Positions 1-5,096 of a stretch of DNA of 7,964 bases are shown here, piece after piece (the first letter of the stretch is position 1; every line of letters begins with the position of its first letter). Both the position numbers and the translations under genes were made by a program. The notes below the pieces were generated by a model that saw only the letters and a list, made by a program, of their open reading frames with translations, was not told the DNA's origin and did not search any database. Location: contig CAMPHU010000212.1 in NCBI GenBank assembly GCA_946886065.1, positions 1 to 7,964 of the forward strand, read 5' to 3'. The DNA comes from an uncultured Massilia sp. (GTDB lineage: Bacteria; Pseudomonadota; Gammaproteobacteria; Burkholderiales; Burkholderiaceae).

Positions 1-143
1 CCGGTCTGGGCGCCGGCCAGCAGGTCGCCGCCGTTCAGGACAGCAGGGATGGCCTGGGCCTGGATCGGCGTCGGGGCGGAGTAACCCTGTTCAGTAACGG
101 CGCGCACGATGACGTCAGATAGACCAAGTGTAGAAAAGGACAT
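1..143 (-). CDS. rhlE: DEAD-box ATP-dependent RNA helicase, N-terminal fragment (RhlE-like)
   Basis: Only the first 47 residues are present, read leftwards from an ATG at 143-141; the gene runs off the left edge. The translation opens [10 protein letters not shown] and carries the DEAD-box Q motif, GYSAPTPIQ at residues 20-28 followed by AQAIP, in which Gln28 should contact the adenine of ATP. It then reaches GAQT (44-47), the beginning of Walker motif I. Order and spacing match the start of RhlE proteins closely, so I use that symbol, although other DEAD-box paralogues share this region. The family unwinds short RNA duplexes in ribosome assembly and RNA decay, often in the cold. The start is supported by family alignment from memory; the ribosome binding site is weak (TGAGAA about 5 nt before ATG). 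It lies downstream of suhB on the same strand but has its own promoter. Confidence 0.88.
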   Translation of the reverse strand, partial: MSFSTLGLSDVIVRAVTEQGYSAPTPIQAQAIPAVLNGGDLLAGAQT

Positions 144-217
144 AAATTCTCAGTAAAGAGTGGCCCGTCGCCCCACTAGAGGCGCCAGTCCAGGAAACTC
201 GGATCGGATAGTGCAGG

Positions 218-243
218 CGGGCGGCCGAGCCGCATCCCGCCCG
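218..243 (-). promoter_or_regulatory. GC-rich hairpin in the rhlE leader
   Basis: CGGGCGG (218-224) pairs with CCGCCCG (237-243) around a 12-base loop. A competing smaller hairpin, GCGGC (221-225) with GCCGC (229-233), shares part of it. Both lie within the predicted untranslated leader of the helicase transcript, roughly 75-100 nt before the start codon. No riboswitch class is recognised. A role in translational or degradative control is inference only. Confidence 0.3.
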
Positions 244-279
244 GACGCTGCCGCATGTCGCGTAGTGCGCAGTGCGGCT

Positions 280-315
280 AGCCGGGATTATAGTGAGAAT
301 GTTTCACTATGGAAA
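280..315 (-). promoter_or_regulatory. Sigma-70-type promoter for the rhlE-like gene
   Basis: On the minus strand there is a perfect -10 hexamer TATAAT (fwd 287-292). A 17-base spacer (293-309) separates it from TTTCCA (fwd 310-315), a 4/6 match to the -35 consensus. Transcription would start near 280, giving a leader of about 137 nt before the helicase ATG. This is the best promoter match in the window. It sits in the 265-base gap between the suhB stop and the helicase start, so the helicase need not depend on readthrough from suhB. I see no convincing intrinsic terminator after suhB: the CCTCC/GGAGG pair at 381-385/399-403 has no following U-run. Confidence 0.65.
290..310. promoter_or_regulatory. 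Candidate operator: 7-7-7 inverted repeat in the rhlE promoter
   Basis: ATAGTGA (290-296) and TCACTAT (304-310) are perfect inverted arms separated by 7 bases. The repeat spans nearly the whole spacer and overlaps both the -10 and the first base of the -35, the position expected for a repressor site. The regulator is not recognisable. The GTGA/TCAC core recalls CRP/FNR sites, but the gap is one base longer than the CRP gap of six. Confidence 0.45.
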
Positions 316-344
316 GTTTTGTGCAAAACTAACGGGCACTTTCC
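311..344. repeat. Nested inverted repeats upstream of the rhlE -35
   Basis: Two perfect repeats interlock here. AGTTTTG (315-321) and CAAAACT (324-330) form a 7-2-7 palindrome. GGAAAGT (311-317) and ACTTTCC (338-344) form outer arms enclosing it, sharing bases 315-317. They abut or overlap the -35 hexamer at 310-315, and the stretch is AT-richer than its surroundings. They could be protein sites or mutually exclusive hairpins; no U-run follows that would make a terminator. Confidence 0.45.
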
Positions 345-408
345 AGCCGGTGACGCGGGACAGGGCAGGCTTGTGGCCGGCCTCCATCCCGGAAGCACGG
401 AGGGTATT

Positions 409-1197
409 TTACGCGAAAGGCGACAGCAGCGGGATCAGGCCGCCGAATACCTTCGGGCCGGCGGCGATCACGTCGCCTTTATGCAGGTAGTCCGACTCGC
501 CGTTGAACTCGCCGACGATGCCGCCCGCCTCGGTCACCAGCAGCGAACCGGCCGCGATGTCCCAGACCTTCAGGCCTTTTTCGAAATAGCCGTCGATGCG
601 GCCGGCGGCCACGTTGGCCAGTTCCAGCGCGGCCGAGCCGCCGCTGCGCACGCCGTGGCTGCGCGAGGCGACGACTTCGTACATGCGCAAGTATTCGGCC
701 AGCGCGCGCGGGTCCGGGCCGTGGCCGCTGGACAGCAGGGCGCGCGCGATGCGGTCGGTGCTGCGCACGCGGATGCGCTTGTCGTTCAGGTAGGCGCCGG
801 CGCCCTTGCTGGCGGTGAACAGGTCGTTGCGGACCGGGTCGTAGACCAGGGCCTGGGTGATCACGCCGCGCTGTTGCAGGGCGATCGCGATGCAGTAGTT
901 GGGGTAGCCGTGCAGGAAGTTGGTGGTGCCATCGATCGGGTCGATGATCCACACGTTTTCACTCTCGTCGTTCAGGTTGGCGGACGCGCCGCTTTCCTCG
1001 GCCAGGATCGCGTGATCCGGGTAGGCCTTCAGCAGGGTCTCGACGATCGCCTGTTCCGCCGCCTGGTCGACGTCGGTGACGAAATCGTTGTGTTGCTTTT
1101 CAGAGACGGTGATGCGGTCGATATCGAAGGACGCGCGGTTGATGACGGTGGCGGCGCGGCGAGCGGCCTTGATGGCCGTGTTGAGCATTGGGTGCAT
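409..1197 (-). CDS. suhB: Inositol-1-monophosphatase family protein SuhB
   Basis: This 262-residue cytoplasmic Mg2+-dependent phosphatase hydrolyses inositol monophosphates. In E. coli, SuhB also acts as a NusA-associated factor in rRNA transcription antitermination and ribosome assembly, probably its more important role. The metal-site motifs are visible: EESG at 67-70, WIIDPIDGTTNF at 83-94 (Asp86, Asp89), GSAAL at 187-191 and WDIAAG at 212-217 (Asp213), then EAGG at 223-226. The start MHPMLN matches E. coli SuhB exactly and the length is near its 267 residues. The open frame continues upstream to 1821 across trmJ, but that extension is antisense to trmJ and is rejected. Stop TAA is at 411-409. 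It is divergent from trmJ, as in E. coli. Confidence 0.96.
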   Translation of the reverse strand: MHPMLNTAIKAARRAATVINRASFDIDRITVSEKQHNDFVTDVDQAAEQAIVETLLKAYPDHAILAEESGASANLNDESENVWIIDPIDGTTNFLHGYPNYCIAIALQQRGVITQALVYDPVRNDLFTASKGAGAYLNDKRIRVRSTDRIARALLSSGHGPDPRALAEYLRMYEVVASRSHGVRSGGSAALELANVAAGRIDGYFEKGLKVWDIAAGSLLVTEAGGIVGEFNGESDYLHKGDVIAAGPKVFGGLIPLLSPFA

Positions 1198-1300
1198 GGA
1201 GGCTTTTCCGTGAAAAAACGCGAACGGCCCACGAACGCACCAGGGCGCTGTGAACGGTCGGCTATGAGAGTGAATTAAAGAGCAAAGCGGTGTCGAACCC

Positions 1301-1328
1301 GTTACAATCGCGGACCCTGGTTTGACAA
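1301..1328. promoter_or_regulatory. Overlapping divergent promoter elements between suhB and trmJ
   Basis: For suhB (minus strand), TTGTCA (fwd 1323-1328) is followed after 16 bases by TGTAAC (fwd 1301-1306). For trmJ (plus strand), TACAAT at 1303-1308 is a 5/6 match to the -10 consensus, typical of betaproteobacterial promoters, without a good -35. The two -10 candidates share bases 1303-1306. Predicted starts are near 1294 for suhB and 1315 for trmJ. A short palindrome, CGAAC-C-GTTCG, follows at 1342-1352 in the trmJ leader. Confidence 0.4.
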
Positions 1329-1378
1329 CCCAAGCCGCTTTCGAACCGTTCGCACACCGCGCGATGGCGCTATTGTAA

Positions 1379-2143
1379 ATGAACTCGACCCAACCCGACA
1401 CTTCTCTTTTCACCCGGCTGCGCTTTGTGCTGGTCGAAACCAGCCGCGCCGGCAACATCGGCGCGGTCGCGCGGGCCATGAAAACGATGGGATTCAGCGA
1501 CCTGGTGCTGGTCACGCCCAAGTGCGGGGATCCCCTGAACGATCCGGAAGCGGTGGCCTTCGCCAGCGGCGCGGGCGACCTGCTGCAGAACGCCCGCATC
1601 GTGGACAGCATCGGCGAGGCGCTGGAGGGCTGCAATTTCGCCGCCGCCGTGTCGGCGCGCCTGCGCGAGTTCTCGCCGCCGGTCTGGACCCCGCGCGCCT
1701 TCTCGCGCCATGCGGCCGGGCAGTCTGAGCTGCGCCCCGCCGTGGTGCTTGGCAACGAGCGGGTCGGCCTGCCGAACCACATCGTCGAGCAATGCAACGT
1801 CCTGATCAACATCCCGGCCAATCCGGATTACTCGTCCCTGAACCTGTCCCAGGCGGCCCAGGTGCTGGCCTACGAGGCGCGCCTGGCCGCGACCGGCGAT
1901 GGCGTGGACCTGCGCGGCGTGGGCTTCCACGGCGACGCCGCCAGCCTCTCCCAGATCGAAGGCATGTATGCGCACCTGGAAGAAGCGCTGGTGGCCATCG
2001 GCTTCCTCAACGCCGACAATCCCAGGAAGCTGATGCCGCGCCTGAAGCGCCTGTTCGCGCGCACCCAGCTCGAGACCGAGGAAGTCAACATCCTGCGCGG
2101 CATCGCGCGCCAGATCATCCAGCACGCCCGGCCGAAAGACTAG
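1379..2143 (+). CDS. trmJ: tRNA (cytidine/uridine-2'-O-)-methyltransferase TrmJ
   Basis: This 254-residue cytoplasmic SPOUT-family enzyme uses S-adenosylmethionine to methylate the ribose 2'-hydroxyl of nucleotide 32 in the tRNA anticodon loop. The N-terminal block RFVLVETSRAGNIGAVARAM (15-34) with the following KTMG matches TrmJ. The knotted SAM-binding region is visible as VVLGNERVGL (122-131) and IPANPDYSSLNLSQAAQVLA (145-164). The C-terminal helical part ends in LxRGIARQI, also family-typical. Length agrees with the family. An in-frame TAA directly precedes the ATG, fixing the upstream limit, and no clear Shine-Dalgarno is visible. It is divergent from suhB and convergent with the gene at 2151-2795; the isc genes that follow trmJ in E. 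coli are absent. Confidence 0.95.
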   Translation: MNSTQPDTSLFTRLRFVLVETSRAGNIGAVARAMKTMGFSDLVLVTPKCGDPLNDPEAVAFASGAGDLLQNARIVDSIGEALEGCNFAAAVSARLREFSPPVWTPRAFSRHAAGQSELRPAVVLGNERVGLPNHIVEQCNVLINIPANPDYSSLNLSQAAQVLAYEARLAATGDGVDLRGVGFHGDAASLSQIEGMYAHLEEALVAIGFLNADNPRKLMPRLKRLFARTQLETEEVNILRGIARQIIQHARPKD

Positions 2144-2160
2144 GCAAACCTTATTTGCCT
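2142..2160. terminator. Small hairpin spanning two convergent stop codons
   Basis: AGGCAAA (2142-2148) and TTTGCCT (2154-2160) are perfect inverted arms around the 5-base loop CCTTA. The hairpin covers most of the trmJ stop (2141-2143) and all of the opposing gene's stop (2153-2151). There is no U-run on either side, so it is not a classical intrinsic terminator. A bidirectional 3'-end or stabilising structure is possible. Confidence 0.35.
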
Positions 2161-2795
2161 CCAGGCCGCTGGCTGCACATATCCTTTGCATCGAGGCCGT
2201 AGCGGGCGCGCACCGCGTCGACGTAGCGATGACGCGAGCTGCGCAGCCTTTCGTGCGGCGCAAACGGGCTGCTGGCCAGGTCCAGCAGGTCGACCGCGGC
2301 CTGCAGCCGCGCCATGCCGGGTTCTTCCGTCTCCAATGCTTCACGGATCACGCACATGGCCAGTTCCTTGGCCGCGATCTCTTCCGGCAGCCCGGAGCGG
2401 GTACAAAGTCCGTAGGTTCCGTCGAGGAAGTGACGCCATTCGTCGCGCAGATGGGCTTCGAGACCAGCGCCCAGCTTCGGGTCCGCGCTGCGCAAAGGGA
2501 GCGCGGCGAGCGCTTCGCGGTAGCGCCGCGCAAACATCCCGAACGGATCGGATGGGCAGGCCTGCAGCGCGCCGATCCACGCCGCAGAGCCGCGCGCGTA
2601 ATACTCGACGGCGTGTTCTTCCGCATGCGCCCCGAAAAATGAATCGCAGCCGAGCGCGAGGCGCAAGCGGTATGACGCCCGGGGCATCACGCCTTCGCGG
2701 ATGAGCGCGTCCAGGCGCTCCCCGGTGATGCAGGCGGCCGCCAGCAACTGGGCCCGGGTGAAGAAATGCTGGTTGAGGTAGTCGATGAGTTCCAT
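2151..2795 (-). CDS. Conserved protein of unknown function, possible DUF6058 member
   Basis: This 214-residue protein has no signal peptide or membrane segment and should be cytoplasmic. The N-terminal third (about 1-50), opening MELIDYLNQHFFTRAQLLAA, looks like a small helix-turn-helix: FTRAQLLAAACIT..RLDALIREGVMP resembles MerR-type folds, and the next segment is SYRLRL. A conserved-looking CDSFFG follows at 50-55 and EYYARG at 64-69. The rest is helical with scattered Cys (22, 50, 80, 131, 148, 207) but no metal-binding arrangement I can name. It resembles sequences I remember as DUF6058; that assignment is unverified and no function follows from it. The ATG has an AGGA-like site 7 bases upstream. 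It stands alone on the minus strand, divergent from the GMC operon, and its stop lies 7 bases from that of trmJ. Confidence 0.8.
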   Translation of the reverse strand: MELIDYLNQHFFTRAQLLAAACITGERLDALIREGVMPRASYRLRLALGCDSFFGAHAEEHAVEYYARGSAAWIGALQACPSDPFGMFARRYREALAALPLRSADPKLGAGLEAHLRDEWRHFLDGTYGLCTRSGLPEEIAAKELAMCVIREALETEEPGMARLQAAVDLLDLASSPFAPHERLRSSRHRYVDAVRARYGLDAKDMCSQRPGGK

Positions 2796-2826
2796 GCCGC
2801 CATCCTAGCCGGGTAGTCCGGTCTGT

Positions 2827-2848
2827 CGCTTCGGCGCGCGCCGAAGCG
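2827..2848. repeat. Perfect 22-bp GC-rich palindrome in a divergent intergenic region
   Basis: The left arm CGCTTCGGCGC (2827-2837) is exactly complementary to the right arm (2838-2848), with no spacer. It lies about 30 bases upstream of the minus-strand gene start at 2795 and about 65 bases upstream of the candidate -10 of the GMC operon. There is no U-run on either strand, so it is not an intrinsic terminator. It may be an operator serving one or both genes. A shorter palindrome, CCCGC-TG-GCGGG, follows at 2884-2895. Confidence 0.55.
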
Positions 2849-2910
2849 TCGGCAGCGCGGCTAGACGATCTCCTCTAGTCCGGCCCGCTGGCGGGGCGAG
2901 GCCTTTGTCG

Positions 2911-2916
2911 TACACT
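2911..2916 (+). promoter_or_regulatory. Candidate -10 element of the GMC operon
   Basis: TACACT matches 4 of 6 bases of the -10 consensus and lies 23 bases before the start codon of the first operon gene, giving a short leader. No acceptable -35 is found at 16-18 bases upstream (CTGGCG at 17), which suggests a weak or activator-dependent promoter. The intergenic region otherwise holds the palindromes described nearby. Confidence 0.3.
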
Positions 2917-2939
2917 AGAAAAAACACAAGAGGGTGAGC

Positions 2940-3461
2940 ATGGGGACATCACGCAGGACTTTCCTGCAAGCCGGCGGCCTGGCCGCCATCCTGCTGGCCG
3001 GAGGCGGCGCCTGGTACCGCGCGACGCACGGCGCGCCGCCGCACGCTTTTGCGCTCGACGGCGAGGCGCGCGCCGCGCTGCACGCGATCGCGCCTGCGAT
3101 CCTGGCCGGTGCATTGCCGCAAGACCCGGCCCAGCGCCGGCAAGCGCTGGCCGCCGCCATCGAGGGCGTCCATGCGGCCATCCTCAGCCTGGCGCCCGCC
3201 ACGCAAAAGGAAGTGCAGGACCTCTTCGGACTGCTGGCGCTGGCCCCGGCGCGGCGCATCCTCACCGGTATCGCGGACGGCTGGGAGAACGCCCGCCCCG
3301 AACAGGTGATCGCCTTCCTCCAGGACTGGCGCCTGCACCGCCTTGGCCTGCTGCGCACCGCCTACCACGCGCTGCACGACCTGGTGCTCGGCGCCTGGTA
3401 CGCCCAGCCGGCCAGCTGGGAAGCGATCGGGTATCCCGGCCCGCTCCAGGAGCTGGCATGA
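2940..3461 (+). CDS. Tat-signal small subunit, gluconate 2-dehydrogenase subunit 3-like
   Basis: This 173-residue protein begins MGTSRRTFLQ, a near-canonical twin-arginine motif (Arg5-Arg6, SRRTFLQ at 4-10), followed by a hydrophobic stretch at about 11-25. No clear Ala-x-Ala cleavage site is seen, so the segment might stay as an anchor. The remainder is helical and ends WYAQPASWEAIGYPGP (153-168), typical of gluconate 2-dehydrogenase subunit 3 proteins. Such small subunits carry signal-less GMC catalytic subunits through Tat. The ATG at 2940 is chosen because AGAGGG (2929-2934) lies 5 bases before it; the in-frame GTG at 2934 overlaps that site. Its TGA overlaps the next gene's ATG, implying translational coupling and a stoichiometric complex. 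It contains no cysteine at all. Confidence 0.88.
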   Translation: MGTSRRTFLQAGGLAAILLAGGGAWYRATHGAPPHAFALDGEARAALHAIAPAILAGALPQDPAQRRQALAAAIEGVHAAILSLAPATQKEVQDLFGLLALAPARRILTGIADGWENARPEQVIAFLQDWRLHRLGLLRTAYHALHDLVLGAWYAQPASWEAIGYPGPLQELA

Positions 3462-5092
3462 GCAAGGAGCACATCGTCCCCGATCCGATCCGGGCCGGCC
3501 TGGCGCGCGGCTGGGACGTGGTCGACGCCTCCACCCTGGTCGAAGACCGCAGCATGCAGGCCGACGTGGTCATCATCGGCAGCGGCGCGGGCGGGGGCAT
3601 CAGCGCCGAGATCCTGGCCCGCTCCGGCTTGTCCGTGATCCTGGTGGAAGAGGGCGCGCTGGTCTCCTCGCGCGACTTCAACATGCGCGAGGCCGAGGCC
3701 TATCCCTCGCTGTACCAGGAATCCGCCGCGCGCAAGACGGCCGACAAGGGCATCGACATCCTGCAAGGCCGCACGGTGGGCGGCTCGACCACGGTCAACT
3801 GGACCTCGAGTTTCCGCACTCCGCCGGACACGCTGGCCTGGTGGCGGCAGCATCACGCCTTGCCCGGGTCCACGGTGGAAGCCATGGCGCCCTGGTTCGA
3901 CATGGCCGAGCGGCGCCTGAAGGTCGGCGAGTGGCAGGCTGCCCCCAACGAGAACAACGACATCCTGCGGCGCGGCGCCGATAAACTCGGCATCCCGACG
4001 GGCTTCATCCGCCGCAACGTGAACGGCTGCTGGAACCTCGGCTACTGCGGCATGGGCTGCCCGACCAACGCCAAGCAGTCGATGCTGGTGACCACGATTC
4101 CCGCCGCCCTCGACCACGGCGCCACCCTGCTGACGCGCGCCCGCGCCGAGCGCTTCGCGATCCGCGGCGAGCACGTCGAGGAGCTGGTCTGCCAGGCCCT
4201 CGACGCCGGCGGCCTGCGCCCGAGCGGGCGCGTGCTGCGATTGCGCGCGCGCCACTACGTGGTGGCCGGCGGCGCGATCAATTCGCCCGCGCTGCTGCTG
4301 CGCTCGGACGCGCCCGACCCCAGCGGCATGCTGGGCCGCCGCACCTTCCTGCACCCCACCGTGATCTCGGCCGCCTTCTTCCCCCAGCGAGTGGACGGCT
4401 GGGCCGGCGCGCCGCAAACGGTGTACTCGGACCACTTCCTGCACGAGGCGCCGCTCGACGGGCCGATGGGCTACAAGCTCGAAGCCCCGCCGCTGCACCC
4501 GCTGCTGCTGGCCACCAAGATGAGCGGCTTCGGCGCGCATCACGCGGACATCATGCGCCAGTTCCCGCACACCCACGCCATGCTGGCGCTGCTGCGCGAC
4601 GGCTTCCACGATGACTCGCCGGGCGGCAGGGTAAGCCTGCGCGCCGACGGCAGCCCGGAGCTCGACTATCCACTCAACGACTACCTATGGGAAGCTGCGC
4701 GCCGCGCGCTGCTCAGCATGGCCGAGATCCAGTTCGCGGCCGGCGCGCGCGAGGTGCTGACCGGGCACGAGATGGCGCCGCGCTATGCCAGCTGGCTTGA
4801 GGCGAAGCGCGGCATCGCCGCACTGCCGCAGCGTCTGCACCTGACGCGCGTGGTGTCCGCCCACGTGATGGGCGGCTGCGCCATGTCGGGCGACGAGCGC
4901 CTGGGGGTGACCGATGCGGACGGCCGCTACCGCGGCCTGGCCAATGTATCGGTGCACGACGGCTCGTTGTTCCCGACCTCGGTCGGCGCCAATCCCCAGC
5001 TGAGCATCTACGGCCTGACGGCGCGCCTGGCGAGCGGCCTGGCCGCACGCCTGACAGGACGCCAGGCGGCGGCGCTGGCCCAGGTGGGGTAA
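3458..5092 (+). CDS. GMC-family FAD-dependent oxidoreductase (alcohol/sugar dehydrogenase type)
   Basis: This 544-residue catalytic subunit should oxidise an alcohol group with FAD. The FAD-binding Rossmann motif DVVIIGSGAGGG is at 36-47 and ends strand 2 with VEEG (63-66). The GMC signature GRTVGGSTTVNW is at 104-115. The catalytic pair is predicted as His469, within AHVMGGCAM, and Asn512, within GANPQLSI. A cysteine cluster GCWNLGYCGMGCPTNAKQS (190-208) places Cys191, Cys197 and Cys201 as C-x5-C-x3-C-P, resembling the [3Fe-4S] ligands of bacterial FAD glucose dehydrogenase. No signal peptide is visible, in keeping with export together with the Tat-bearing partner just upstream (ATGA overlap). 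The substrate is not identifiable from sequence: long-chain alcohols, sterols or sugars are all possible. The neighbouring lipase favours an alcohol released from an ester. Confidence 0.92.
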   Translation: MSKEHIVPDPIRAGLARGWDVVDASTLVEDRSMQADVVIIGSGAGGGISAEILARSGLSVILVEEGALVSSRDFNMREAEAYPSLYQESAARKTADKGIDILQGRTVGGSTTVNWTSSFRTPPDTLAWWRQHHALPGSTVEAMAPWFDMAERRLKVGEWQAAPNENNDILRRGADKLGIPTGFIRRNVNGCWNLGYCGMGCPTNAKQSMLVTTIPAALDHGATLLTRARAERFAIRGEHVEELVCQALDAGGLRPSGRVLRLRARHYVVAGGAINSPALLLRSDAPDPSGMLGRRTFLHPTVISAAFFPQRVDGWAGAPQTVYSDHFLHEAPLDGPMGYKLEAPPLHPLLLATKMSGFGAHHADIMRQFPHTHAMLALLRDGFHDDSPGGRVSLRADGSPELDYPLNDYLWEAARRALLSMAEIQFAAGAREVLTGHEMAPRYASWLEAKRGIAALPQRLHLTRVVSAHVMGGCAMSGDERLGVTDADGRYRGLANVSVHDGSLFPTSVGANPQLSIYGLTARLASGLAARLTGRQAAALAQVG

Positions 5093-5096
5093 GCAA

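Noticed and set aside
290..310. CRP/FNR binding site in the rhlE promoter
   Set aside because: The GTGA/TCAC core is suggestive, but the arms are 7 bases apart instead of 6 and extend as ATA/TAT, so it is kept only as an unassigned operator.
345..408. Intrinsic terminator after suhB
   Set aside because: CCTCC/GGAGG can pair, but the stem is short, the loop is 13 bases and no U-run follows.
1221..1256. Repeated CGAACG/TGAACG motifs before suhB as TetR sites
   Set aside because: They are direct, not inverted, and the number of CGAACG motifs in the window is near the rough expectation from base composition.
160..1278. 372-residue plus-strand open frame opposite suhB
   Set aside because: It is antisense to a clear suhB, has low-complexity Ala/Gly/Val/Asp/Arg composition and no recognisable motif; long antisense frames are common at this GC content.
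1198..1821. N-terminal extension of suhB by about 208 residues
   Set aside because: It reads antisense through trmJ and has no family similarity; MHPMLN at 1197 matches the known SuhB start.
1370..2344. 324-residue minus-strand frame across trmJ
   Set aside because: It overlaps trmJ and the 2151-2795 gene in another frame, with shadow-like composition.
2934..2936. GTG start for the Tat small subunit, two codons earlier
   Set aside because: It overlaps the Shine-Dalgarno sequence AGAGGG, which is ideally placed for ATG at 2940.
3362..4609. 415-residue minus-strand frame opposite the GMC gene
   Set aside because: It is rich in His, Gln, Arg and Ala without motifs and lies opposite an unmistakable GMC oxidoreductase.
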